64,000 nucleotides of DNA from Riptortus pedestris (lineage: Eukaryota; Arthropoda; Insecta; Hemiptera; Alydidae): positions 19,646,001-19,710,000 of the forward strand of contig CM032230.1 of NCBI GenBank assembly GCA_019009955.1. Reading direction: 5' to 3'. The notes beneath the pieces are model-generated. The model searched no databases and was not told the DNA's origin. It was given only the letters and a program-made list of their open reading frames with translations. Both the position numbers and the translations under genes were made by a program. How positions within the stretch are numbered: position 1 is the stretch's first letter; every line of letters begins with the position of its first letter. Shown here one piece after another: positions 23,537 through 33,674 of the stretch.

Positions 23537-24010
23537 TGGTGTGTTATTCTTTTCGGAGTTTTGGTCAATGTTGGTGAAATAAATCTTAGTTTATGCCGAT
23601 ATTTCGAGAATGTTTATTTTCTCTTCTTGGGGGCTGTAAAATTACATATACTGCTTTATAATATTGCACATTGTTATTACACATTATTGTAAAAGGGTGT
23701 TTTTTTTTCTTATTATTACTTACCAAGACTATGGTTATTGCACTATGACTAGGGTTATAGTAACCCTAGTCATAGTGCAATAACCATGTATAATAGTTTC
23801 AAGGTATCTTTAGTCTTGGTAAGTAATAATAAGAAAAAAAAACACCATTTTAAAATAAAGTGAAATAACAATGTGCTATATTATAAAGTAGTATATGTAA
23901 TTTTACAGCCCTGAAGAAGAGAAAATAAAGATTCTCGAAATATCGGCATAAACTAAGGTTTATTTCACCAACATTGACCAAAACTCCGAAAAGAATAACG
24001 CACTATATAT
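23537..24010. mobile_element. Large palindrome of Penelope-like termini, type 2
   Basis: Arms of about 220-250 bp. The centre is a perfect inverted repeat of 27 bases (23731-23757 and 23761-23787) around TAG. The right arm has about 24 extra bases near 23788-23811. On the outward-reading strand each arm has CTGAAGAAG, a GAGAA/TTCTC stem and GAAATATCGGC, similar in order to the block at 21468. TA tracts flank the structure, so it lies in the core of the H copy 23403-24780. No coding sequence remains. Confidence 0.6.
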
Positions 24011-24042
24011 AAATATAACCTGGTCGAAATTATCAGCACAAT

Positions 24043-24080
<38 letters not shown>

Positions 24081-24780
24081 ATATATATATTTGTCTGTTA
24101 CAGCACTAGCGGTCACAATTTTTGTTTGATCGTTACCAAACGCGATATTTAGTGGTTTTGTGTAAAAATAATGATCTAGTTCGTTAACGGCTGAAATCGG
24201 CAAGGGGGGGGGGGATCTAGAGGGGGAGAATTTTGAAAATTCGAAATATCTCCGTTACTATAAGTCGGATCGAAAAAAGTGTATAGAATACATATTATTG
24301 CAAATTAAATGTAATATAATTATTGATATATTTATTTATTCTCTATCTTGAATATTAACCGAGATATTTGCATTTTTTCAGTTTTCAGACTCTTGTAAAC
24401 CCCCACTTCTACTAGTGTTATATAAACAATACTCTGCTATATAATAAACCACATTATTCGAAGCCTAAATACCAAATATTCTTTTCATTGAACTTTTACT
24501 TTGTGAGATTTATGCAATTACGTTCTGTTGACCTCCCCCCCCCCCTCCCTTCTTTTGTTTTTGGATTACTAAAATTTGAGTGATTGAGATAAAACTGATC
24601 CTGATTCATTACAAATAACAGCACTAGCTTTAGTAAATTGTTTTCAATAAAATTAATATGTTATATTCAGATATATTTCATTAATTGTTTGTCTTTCCGG
24701 TCCATCTATGCAGTGCTTCGAGGCTGGCCGGGCTGTTTGTTTACAATTCAGCCGCAGAGATTATTAACTTGTATTGAGCA
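24043..24780 (+). repeat. H-family core and long-variant tail
   Basis: (TA)n then 'tttgtctgttacagcactagcggtc', the G-rich tract, and a tail variant with 'ggattactaaaatttgagtgattgag' and 'ttgtttgtctttccgg'. The same variant tail appears at 39000-39350, 49260-49558 and, reversed, 50860-51070. The terminal GACGGACTTTTT is not present before the next copy starts. Confidence 0.65.
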
Positions 24781-25172
24781 GATATAATATATATCTGTTG
24801 ATCATCTAGCGGTCGCATTTTTTTTTTTTTTTTTTTTATCGTTATCAAACTCGATATTTAATCATTTTATTCAATAAGAAAGATCAAGTTCGTTAATGTT
24901 AGAAATGGGACCAGAGAGAGTAGGGGATTTCGAAAATTTGAAATATCTCCTTTACTATACATTAGAACGAAAAATTATATAGAACCAATATTATTGCAAA
25001 TTTAATGTTCTACAAATGTTGTTTTATAAATGTTTTCTCTGTCGGCAGAACTGAATCATTCCTCATTATCACTTAATATCCACCATGGTGTGTTACCTGT
25101 ATGTATATTCATCTATTGTAAACCTCGTGGGAAATCTGCTTAGTTTACGCAGCCCCTGCGTGACGGACTTTT
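24781..25172 (+). repeat. H-family copy, right half with terminal hairpin
   Basis: Starts in the core ('ctgttgatcatctagcggtcgc') and ends GGGAAATCTGCTTAGTTTACGCAG-CCCCTGCGTGACGGACTTTT. The AGCAGATTTCCC left end is missing. Confidence 0.75.
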
Positions 25173-25293
25173 CTGGAGTTATTACAGATTTGGTGGAGTT
25201 TTCCTGAGTAAATCATCTTTTTTTCCCCCTCTTAAACATATAAAACAATAATTTGATGAAGCTTAATAGGAATTTTTTCATTTCTTGGTTAAG

Positions 25294-25442
25294 GGGTGAC
25301 TTCACTATCAGAGAGAGAAGAGAGTCGTACGAGGTGACTATGGACCTGACTATCCGCAACATCAGACCCCTAGACCTGGGCAAGTATTTCTGCAGCATTA
25401 TCAACGAGCGAGGTCTCGCCAGGGCTACTGTCTACCTTTTCG
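25294..25442 (+). CDS. Host Ig-superfamily gene, exon B (end of last Ig domain)
   Basis: A 149-base exon between TTTCTTGGTTAAG and a GTGAGTAAC donor. With one base carried in and one out it is open for 49 codons. It contains SYEVTMDLTIRNIRPLDLGK, then YFCSIINERGLARATVYLF. DLGKYFC is the F-strand D-x-G-x-Y-x-C signature that pairs with the Cys of exon A. The entry phase matches exon A and the exit phase matches exon C. It is GC-richer than the surrounding intron, and the reading is intact in a region where nearly all transposon genes are broken, which argues for selection. Best guess is a lachesin/DIP-like neuronal adhesion protein; other Ig families are possible. Confidence 0.8.
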
Positions 25443-25544
25443 GTGAGTAACCCTTATCTCGCTCATCTATAGTATTCTTTGTGAAGTTTTTTTTCCCTGA
25501 ATGTTAATCATCCAGAGAAATTATACTCACTATGCGATTTAAAA

Positions 25545-25809
25545 AAAAGAAATATATGTGTATAATATATATAGAATTATATGGTTGTTTTCGACCAGGT
25601 TATGATTATACATGTTGTTGTTTGTGGTCAGTGTTAGTGAAGAAGTTTTCCGTGCCAATTTTTCGAGAATTTATTTTCTCTTCTTCTCAGGGGAAGACGA
25701 GAATTACTTAACTCGTATGGGTACATTTGATATTGCACTTGTGTAAAGTAGGTCTCTTCTAGTCTTCTCCTGAAGAAGAAAAAATAACATTGACAACAAA
25801 CGACAACGA

Positions 25810-25815
<6 letters not shown>
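25545..25815. mobile_element. Penelope-like type 2 end fragments, inverted pair
   Basis: Left part matches the minus-strand arm at 23537 ('tttcgaccaggttatgatta', 'atttttcgagaatttattttctc'). The right part, near 25770, has the opposite order (CCTGAAGAAGAAAAAATAAC). Short and diverged. (TA)n follows at 25814-25872. Confidence 0.5.
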
Positions 25816-25872
<57 letters not shown>

Positions 25873-25873
<1 letters not shown>

Positions 25874-26482
25874 TCTACATGAGTATGTCACTGAACTCCT
25901 CCGAAACGGCTGGACCGATTTGCATGATTTTTTTTTGTACGCGTTTGGGTGACGCCCTGGAAGGTCTCAAATCAGCCTGGCAGATGGAGCAGGAGTGGGG
26001 GTCGTAAGGGAGGCCTAAAATTAAAAATAGCGATATTTCGTTTCCTATTGGTTTTTCGGCAAATATACACAGGATAAAAGTGGTTTATTTTGTTATTTAG
26101 AGTAAATTTTGTTATATTCACTTTTGTCATATAACAAAGTATGAACGAGATACACTAAAAAATAAAAGTGGAAGCCAACAATTTTATTGGGCACTAACGG
26201 TTGGACCGAACTTTTGTATGTGAATTAGAATTTATTCTTCCATGATTATAAGCTATATTAATTTTTTTAGGTTTGAACGGGAGTGGGGGGGTTGTTATAA
26301 GGGAGTTCTGAATAAAAAATTCGCGTTATTTTATTTTCTATTTGTTTTTAGGCAAACGTGCACATAACAAATATTATTTTTTGTGTTTTAAAAGTATCAT
26401 TTGTTTTACACAAAATATTATTAAATTTAATATCCCAATCGCTTGAAATATCATGCAGGACAACGTCTGCCGGCTCCGCTAG
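25873..26482 (+). mobile_element. Non-autonomous Helitron-B, 0.6 kb, both ends present
   Basis: Left end CTCTACATGAGTATGTCAC, then 'cggctggaccgatttgcatg', typical of Helitron 5' regions. The right end is a hairpin GCAG(g)AC-aac-GTCTGC, twelve bases, then CTAG|T. It contains two of the 290-bp 'ggcctaaaattaaaaatag' units and no gene. (TA)n lies on both sides. Confidence 0.8.
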
Positions 26483-26773
26483 TATATATATATATATATA
26501 ATATATATTATTTATTTGATGTACATCTGAAAGACCTATTAATTAGTAATTTATCTTTATGCATGTACAAGATGCTAAAAGCTAAAAGATAACGAGGAGC
26601 AAATAATGGTAACGTAGAACTATGTTTATTCCACAAATTTCTTCCAGTTGTAACTTCTTTCATCCCATCTGGGCTGTTATTGACAATTTCTGAACAATTT
26701 ACTGTTTACTGCTGCAGATATAGTCTGATTTATTCAGAATCATAAAGTTAGTCGGTTTATTAAATGCATTGAA

Positions 26774-27010
26774 GGGGTTCAGGCTAGTCTTGTGAGTGAA
26801 GCGTTGGCCTTAATTTCAAATGGTAAATCTAAAGTGGCGATTTCGATTCCCGCCTGGGCAATAGGAATTTATTATTTAGTGACTAATTCATTAAATAAAA
26901 TCCTTAGCCCCACCTGCAGGAAACTCCTTAGAAATTGGTGGTAACATGTAGATGACCCGTCCCAATTAATTATCCTATAAAAAAAGTAGCCCTTAATAAA
27001 TAATTATTAT
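26774..27010 (+). mobile_element. tRNA-derived SINE, diverged, full length
   Basis: Starts GGGGTTCAGGCTAGTC and contains GCGTTGGCCTTAATTTCA, the box-B-like GATTTCGATTCCCGCC, 'ggtggtaacatgtagatgac' and an AATAAATAATTATTA tail. Aligns with the copies at 50260 and 52257. Confidence 0.7.
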
Positions 27011-27265
27011 GAATTGCTTGAGATAATTGTGACGTACAATAAGAACAATTCAATGTATTTATTATTGTTTTCATTGTTTCATAAACTGTGGCTATTGTGA
27101 TTGGTTCTAAATTAATATACACTCTTAATTCATTAGGAGATTTCTTAGTTTATTTGTGGTTTTACTCGTTGTGGTTTATTGTATTGAAGTATGATTAAAT
27201 GATCTACTATACTACTAAGCATTTGTATAAGCTTTGTAAACTTTCTGGTCTTCGTTAGATTTCCA

Positions 27266-27600
27266 GTTTAGCAGATTTCGGGATTTTTTTTTTTATTGTT
27301 ATGAAACTGTAAATATAAGCAATTCTTGTAAGAGTAAAGGACATGTTCGTTAACGGCTTAAACTAGTTATCATTTAGAACGCTGAATAAAGAAAAGTTAA
27401 ACAATATGTGAGTTGAAAGCATTAGCATACCTCAATAAATTATAAAAAATATACCACGGCTAAAATCAGACCTTCCGGAGAGGGGGAGTTTTAAGAATTC
27501 AAAATATCTCCGTTATACGTCCGTTGGAAAAATTGTATAGAACCAGTCTTATTACAAATTTCATTACCTATAAGTATTGCTATATACTTAGCTTCTCTAA
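27266..27600 (+). repeat. Degenerate H-family copy
   Basis: TTTAGCAGATTTCGGG is followed directly by core-like sequence ('gttatgaaactgtaaatata', 'atgttcgttaacggctt') and by 'aaaatatctccgttatacg'. It lacks a TA core and a right end. An unrelated AT-rich insert of about 70 bases lies near 27370-27450. Confidence 0.5.
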
Positions 27601-27755
27601 TTGAAATGAAACACGTGTACAAATACAAGTTGGCGTTACCTGTTGGCTTACATTTTATGACAGCTTTAGAAAGAGATTGAAAATCTACAAATGTCTGTGA
27701 AGTTTATTTTCTCGATACGACAATTAGTTCTCTAGTAATAGAGATCGGAACATTT

Positions 27756-28397
27756 AAAAAGTCCGTCAGGCAGGGACTGCGTAAAACTAAGCAGATTTCC
27801 TATGTGAAGTTTAGCAATAGAGAAATCTGCATACTAGTAACACAACACCACCATGAGTAAATACAAACGGTAATGAGAAATCTTTCAGTTAATTTTAATA
27901 AACTCCCAAATGAAACGGCTTCTGAATTGTAAGAATAATTTATATTTTAATAACTCAAATTTTAGTAGCCCAAGAACTAAAGAAGGGGGGGGGCGGATGA
28001 ACAGAACGTATTTGCATAAATCTCACAAAGTAACGAAGGTTAGGTTAGGTTAGAAGCTTCCGACGAAAACGGCCCGAACTAAAAGCCACCAAACCAACCA
28101 AGACCACAGACCACAAAAATGCATATATCTCGGTTAATATTCAAGATACAGAATAAATGTATAGAACAATATTTATAGTAAATTTAATTTGAAATAAGAT
28201 TGATTCTATACCATTTTTCGATCCAACGCATGATAATGGAGACATTGTGAATTTTCAAAAATCCCCCCTCTAAACCCTCCTCCCACTGGTCCGATTTCAG
28301 CCATTAACGAACTTGATCTTCCTTTTTACATAAAACGATTAAATTTCGAGTTTGGTAACGATCAAACAAAAATTGCGACCGCTAGAGCGGTAACAGA

Positions 28398-28474
<77 letters not shown>

Positions 28475-28596
28475 GAACGGACCTCATTTTCGTCATCTCC
28501 TGGGTAGGATCGATGGATATTTGAAGAAATTTTTCGAAACTCGCGTCATGAGTACGACCTCAATAGCTGATTTCCCTTAAGGGAAATCTGCTAAAA
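27756..28596 (-). mobile_element. H-family repeat, full length, reverse
   Basis: Reads in reverse from AAAAAGTCCGTCAGGCAGG through a long (TA)n (28402-28469) to GATTTCCCTTAAGGGAAATC and TGCTAAAA. The terminal palindrome is perfect over 20 bases. The long-variant tail segment is included at 27850-28020. Confidence 0.85.
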
Positions 28597-29101
28597 TTCG
28601 GTATGTGTATTAGCACTAACGCCTTCATTTCTACCCATACCCAGCATTTCTAGGAACAGACAAGAGTGGGGGTTGTAAAATTTAAATATAAACGAGGTAC
28701 ATACTACAACTTTAGCGGGACCAACTATTTTATTGGGCACTAACGATTGAACCTAACTTAACTCGATATGTCAATTAGCATTAATTCTTCCATGATCATA
28801 AGCTATATTAAAATTTTTAGGTTCGAACTGGATTGGGGGTCCCGAAATAAAAATTCGCGATATTTCATTGTCTATTTGTTTTTCGACAAACGTGCACATA
28901 ACAAAATTTGTTTATTTTGTTATTTAGAGTAACTTTTGTTTTATACATTTTTTTGGGAACAATGTATGAAGCAAGTAATTTGGATAGAAATATTGATATG
29001 CTCATCAATCCATTCCAATATGAACTACCAGGTACAATTGCAAAGTAAAAAGCCTTGCCAAAAAAATCAAATAAATTCCCGGGCGAAGCTGGTTATCTAA
29101 G
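28597..29101 (+). mobile_element. Helitron-B copy, 5'-truncated
   Basis: Begins inside the 290-bp unit directly after the H terminus and ends ATTCCCGGGCGAAGCTGGTTATCTAAG, a diverged version of the Helitron-B 3' end (compare the reverse at 33674). (TA)n follows. Confidence 0.6.
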
Positions 29102-29102
29102 A

Positions 29103-29104
29103 TA

Positions 29105-29152
<48 letters not shown>

Positions 29153-29400
29153 TAACGCATGGTCGCAATTTTTATTTGATCTTTACCAATCTCGATATGT
29201 AAACTTTTTATGTGAAACTAAAGATCACCTTCGTTAATGGCTAAAATACGGCCAGAGGGAGTGGGGGGATTTCGAAAAAATCTTAATATATCGATTATTA
29301 TGCGTCGAATCGAAATATAGTATAGAATCATCTTATTGCAGAAGTAATGTTCTATCGATGTTGCTATCTATGTACGTTTTCAGACCTGTAATGTTTATTA
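29103..29400 (+). repeat. H-family core fragment, left part
   Basis: (TA)n-(GT)n then 'gttaacgcatggtcgcaatttttatttgatc' and the G-rich tract. It is interrupted at about 29400 and appears to resume at 29886. Confidence 0.65.
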
Positions 29401-29661
29401 TTAGATTATGACAAATCTAATAATCTGATAATAAATATTTTTGGTAAGGCTAAATTAAATGAAGGAGAGTTTTATTTTGTGGACTCATTAGTGAGTATAG
29501 AAGTGACTGATAAGAATAATTTTATAAGCATTGTAATATTTCGCCCAGGAGGGGGAAAGGTCTACGATTCTAAAATAGGGGAGAATAAATATAGCTATTT
29601 GAGACCTAAAGATCCTTTCTTTTTTCCTGAAGTTGTTATGTATGTTTTATCAATAATTTGT
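29401..29661 (+). pseudogene. Unrecognised protein-coding-like fragment
   Basis: The + strand is open from about 29440 to the SINE at 29662 and reads GEFYFVDSLVSIEVTDKNNF, then VIFRPGGGKVYDSK and YSYLRPKDPFFFPEVVMYVL. Composition looks like a real protein rather than noise, but I do not recognise a family. The SINE cuts it. It could be transposon cargo, a captured gene or an old viral fragment; none is supported. Confidence 0.3.
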
Positions 29662-29882
29662 GGGGGGCTCAGGTTGGCCCTGCGGGTTAAGGCTTTGGTC
29701 TTAATCTGGCGTGGTAGGTGGACCTAGAGTGGCTGGTTCGATCCCGACGGACTAGGCTGGGTAGTGACGGACTCATTAAATAAACTCCGTAGGCCCACCC
29801 TGGCCAGAGAAGGGCGGTAACCTGTAGATAACCCGTCCCGATTATCCCTAGTAGCATAAAGTGGACGTAAATAATAATAAAC
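29662..29882 (+). mobile_element. tRNA-derived SINE, divergent subfamily
   Basis: GGGGGGCTCAGGTTGGCCCTGC start and a consensus pol III box B GGTTCGATCCC near 29740. It shares the body 'gtgacggactcattaaataaac' and 'ggtaacctgtagataacccg' and ends in TAAATAATAATAAA. Confidence 0.75.
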
Positions 29883-29885
29883 AGT

Positions 29886-30122
29886 CATTAACTTGATTAT
29901 TAACCGATATATTTGCATTTTGTAGTTTTTGGGCTTCAGTAAACCACCACTCCTATTAATGTCATATTAACAATAAGGTGTTATATTATGAAGCACTTTA
30001 TTTGAAGCCTATATACCATATATTGTTCTCGTTGAACTTTTAGGTTTTGAGATAAATGCAAATACGTGGCGCGCGTGTGAAAACTGCTTAGTTAATGCAG
30101 CGTCTGCAGGCCGGACTTTTTT
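29886..30122 (+). repeat. H-family right end, diverged
   Basis: 'cttgattattaaccgatatatttgc' through AAAACTGCTTAGTTAATGCAGCGTCTGCAGGCCGGACTTTTTT, a mutated version of the terminal hairpin. Confidence 0.65.
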
Positions 30123-30662
30123 CTGTATCTCCATTTTTTTTTGTTTGATTTTTCATGTGTCCATTATCGGTGAACCCCCACCTGTTGCACATTAATGATA
30201 AGCCAATATATCATGAAACGTGACATACATTCTTCTCTTAAGGGAAAACTGGTAGTACATTAGTGAATGCGCAAGATCTGTAGCTTTGAGCCGATGAAGG
30301 CTCGTAGGGAATTAATTTTTGTGATACAAATATTGACTTTTTTGACAGTCTTTACTGACAGAATAAGCCTTTGCTAAGTATTAGTAATTCCAAAAGATAC
30401 ACAGCTATGACAGCAAGCCTTAATATATCCAATGGAAAAAAGTTTTATCTAATTTCGTTGACTCTTTTGCCCCTTCTTGGAATTCCTTTCTGCTGCTAAT
30501 ATTAATTTTAAATGTCTTTGATTGCCTTTAGGCTATTAAAGCAATCAATTCTGGAAAGGCCGAAAGCAATTCCAGTAAGCTATAATAATGTAAATTGAGC
30601 AGGGTTCAGATGAGAAGTTTGCCTCCTCTCATAAATTCATTTTTTTTTTTTTTCTTTTACAG
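30123..30662. other. Intron sequence before exon C
   Basis: No repeat family recognised except short AT tracts. The last 25 bases are a T-rich polypyrimidine tract ending TTTCTTTTACAG, the acceptor of exon C. Confidence 0.6.
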
Positions 30663-30722
30663 AAATTCGGCCTGAAACACCAACAACGGCGAGAGTACCT
30701 TTTAGAAATCGCATAACTAGAC
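30663..30722 (+). CDS. Host Ig-superfamily gene, exon C (post-Ig linker)
   Basis: A 60-base exon with a strong polypyrimidine acceptor and a GTGAGTAT donor. Joined to exon B it continues the frame as ...TVYLF-E-IRPETPTTARVPFRNRITR and exits in phase 1. A Thr/Pro-rich linker directly after the last Ig domain is usual in lachesin/DIP-like proteins, before a variable C-terminus or GPI signal. The following exon was not found in the remaining 33 kb; it may be beyond the window or too short to see by eye. Confidence 0.7.
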
Positions 30723-30793
30723 GTGAGTATTATTTTCAATATATTAAGTTTTGTTATTAATAAACGTTTTATACTCTCTTAACTACTACAGTA

Positions 30794-32289
30794 GCTCACA
30801 GTGAAAATGATACACCATACACATTTCACAAAATGTTCATTTATTATGTACAATAACATATTTTTTAAAAAAAGGTTCTCCCTAAAATATTACACATTTT
30901 ATCTAGAAAAAAATAAATATCTCTCTTGAACAATAATTAATAATGCCTGAGCATAAAAATAACAAAAATGAAATTCCAGACCTCACAGTGAAAATGATAC
31001 ACTTTAATAAAATTCAAATTAAAAGTAATTTTATATAACTTTAATATCTTGTTGGAAGTTTTTGGGTAAAATCTGGTGTAATTTTCTCCCATTCTTCCAA
31101 GAGTGCCTTTTTTAGATTTTCTTTGTTTGTAATATTATGTTTTCCAATTTCTGTCTCCAATTTTGCCCATAAATGTTCAATTACATTTAAATCTGTTGAC
31201 TGTGCAGGTATCTTTATAAGTTTGGGACAGTTAAATGTAAGTAAGCTTGGGGTCATTATCTTGGTAAAAAGTAAAAATATCTTTTAATCCAAGTTTTTAG
31301 CACTTACCTTCAGATTTTGACTTAATATGTCCACATATAAATGTTTATCCATTATACCTTCTATAAAATGTAGACTTTCCACACCAGAGGCTGTCCTCCA
31401 TCCCCACACCATCACACTCCCACCTCCATGTTTCACAGTCGGTAAGAGATTTTGCTTGGAAAATTCTTCTCCAGATTTTCTCCGAACGTATCCATGTCCA
31501 TCCGACCCAAAAATGTTATATTTGCTTTCATTAGCAAAAATAAGCTTTTTCCAAAAGTCAAAATCTTTGGAAATGTGCTCATTTGCAAATTTTAGCCGGT
31601 CTTTTTGATTTTTTTTGCTAATAAACGGTTTTTCCTAGCAACTCTACCATGAAAATTGTCTTTCCTTAGGACGCGGTGCATAGTTTCCGCAATAACAATC
31701 TTCTTTAAATAATTTTCCACTTCACTTGCAATTTTTGGTGCACTCATTCTTGGGTTTTTTTTTTACGTACCTCAGAATCCACCTTTCGTCAGCATCGGAA
31801 AGTATCTTTTTGGGGTTTTTCCTCTTCTTATTAATAAGACTATTTTCCCTTTTATATCTTTCTACAATGTGTTGAACTTTTACATGACTTTTCTGAAAAA
31901 GATCGCCAATTTCTCGATACGATTTTCCTGTGTAGAACTGTTGTATAATTAGTTCTCTTTCTCTTACCCATTATAATAAAACAAAAACAATCACGAAATA
32001 ATATAATAAAATTGTCTCAGAAACTGATAGCACAGAAGACACTGAAAGACTGGATAAAACGGATTAAAGGCAACATGAGTGGTGTATCATTTAATCATTA
32101 AGTCAAAGGTTTGTAATCCTCTTATGTAGCTTATTTAATTTTTGCTAATGTTAGAGAGCTAGGCAAGTTAATCTGTAATCAAGAATGTATTCTCATTCCA
32201 TATACACTTACACGTTATATAAAAATAAGTGCAATAATAAATTGACATATTTATAGAAATATAGTAGGTGTATTCTTTTCACTGTGAGC
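30794..32289 (-). mobile_element. Tc1-like transposon, about 1.5 kb, TA-flanked
   Basis: Ends GCTCACAGTGAAAATGATAC on the left and, inverted, GCTCACAGTGAAAAGAATAC on the right, each next to TA. A second copy of the CACAGTGAAAATGATACAC motif lies inside at about 30985 and its partner near 32085, an inverted/direct repeat layout. The transposase lies on the minus strand and is broken. Confidence 0.85.
31041..31975 (-). pseudogene. Tc1-like transposase pseudogene
   Basis: From right to left: an HTH region readable as ELIIQQFYTGKSYREIGDLF and VKVQHIVERYKRENSL across frames (31830-31975), DADERWILR, then RVLRKDNFHGRVARKN. The C-terminal PAQSTDLNVIEHLWAKLETE at 31041-31256 matches the Tc1 block with the third catalytic residue region (SPDLNPIEHLW). 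Several stops and frameshifts. It would bind the terminal repeats and cut and paste into TA; it cannot now. Confidence 0.8.
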
Positions 32290-32857
32290 TAATATACAAA
32301 TGGACTGCTTTCAGTATAAGTATCTAATTTCTTTTTACCTTATTACATTTAATAATTAATTTTTTTTTTAATTCTTAATGAATCTTGATTCCAAAAAATG
32401 CATGTTTTTAGATATGTTAGCTTATATTATCCTTAAAGATATTGTGCTTTATCTTTGCTTGAAATTCAAATTTATTTGACTTCCGATTAAATGGGAGCTT
32501 TATCACATAAATAAACATTCTTCAACCCCAATTAGTTAACAGCATTTTTCAGGTGATTCGTGTTACCTTCATGTTGGTTTATTTCGTGATTAGCTGCGTA
32601 TAACATTGTTAATTTTTGTTTTTCTAAATCATCTTAACTTGATGATAGAAACATACGTCAGTGATCCAAGGTCCAGTAAGCATAATGATAATATAGCTCT
32701 AAAGCATATGTGTGCAACCACCGGCCCACGAGACATTTTGAAAAACCCAATCAAACAAAATTATTACACTACTTACTCCAAATGAGAAAGATGAGAGATT
32801 TATGCGTTCGACGGTACTTATAAATGCGAAAAGTTCATTAGTGAAAGTTAATAAATC
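32290..32857. other. Unrecognised AT-rich DNA
   Basis: No gene, repeat family or transposon end recognised. Confidence 0.4.
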
Positions 32858-33282
32858 AAAAAAGTCCGTCACGTAGCAGATTTCCCACGTGAAGTTTTAC
32901 AGTCGAGAAATCTGCCCAATAACATCTGTAGTGTAAGGGATCTCTAAACCTATTCACGAGGGACGAACAGTTTACGGAAACGGCCGCCAGCGCTCTCGGC
33001 GGATAGTCCCGAACATAGCGACCACGCACACCACCCACCGACCAGTGGGAGGGGGGTTTTCGAAATATCTCCTTTACTATACGTCGGATCGAAAAATTAT
33101 ATAGATTCAATCTTATTGCAAATTAAATTGGCTATAAATGTTGTTATATACATTTATACTTGAAGATTAACCAAGATATTTGCATTTTTATTAAATGTGG
33201 GTGCATAACGGACGAAGTGAGTTTCCCGCCAAAAGCTAGTTCAGCCGTTTCCGTAACTTTTCGGCACTCGTATGGAGATTTC
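32858..33282. repeat. H-family chimera: reversed right end fused to forward middle
   Basis: 32858-33040 is the reverse of the GACGGACTTTTT end (AAAAAAGTCCGTCACGTAGC, then 'gggacgaacagtttacgg'). From about 33041 the forward middle begins ('gaccagtgggaggggggttttcgaaatatctcc'). A second rearranged copy like that at 12535. Confidence 0.65.
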
Positions 33283-33490
33283 TCTCCTATTAGTCCGATA
33301 TTTCGTTTCCTATTAGTTTTTTCGGCAAATAAGCACAGGATAAAAGTGGTTTATTCTACTATTTAGAGTAGCTTTTGTTATATTCACTTTTGTCGTATAA
33401 CAAAGTATAAACGTGATATACACTAAAAAATTAAACTGGGAGCGAAGAATTTTATTGGGCACTTACGATTGAAAATTAAGACTTTTCGTT
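33283..33490 (+). repeat. Helitron-B internal unit fragment
   Basis: 'gatatttcgtttcctattagttttttcggcaaata' through 'ttttattgggcacttacgattg', part of the 290-bp unit found in 658-1500 and 33674-35213. No ends. Confidence 0.65.
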
Positions 33491-33491
33491 T

Positions 33492-33615
33492 TTTAGCAGA
33501 TTTCCCCTAAGAGAAATCAGCTATTCAGATCGTACTCATAACGCGAGTTTCGAAAAATTTCTTCAAATGTCCATCGATCTTACGATGACGAAAATGTGGT
33601 CCGTTCAAAATTATA

Positions 33616-33673
<58 letters not shown>
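33492..33673 (+). repeat. H-family hairpin end with (TA)n, left half of a split copy
   Basis: TTTTAGCAGATTTCCCCTAAG to 'gtccgttcaaaatt', then (TA)n to 33673. The right half is at 37320-37665. The TA core between holds Helitron-B 33674-35213 and mariner 35287-37319. Confidence 0.8.

Positions 33674-33674
<1 letters not shown>

Noticed and set aside
30787..31040. Promoter for the Ig gene or an alternative exon downstream of exon C
   Set aside because: The sequence is the Tc1 terminal and subterminal repeat region.
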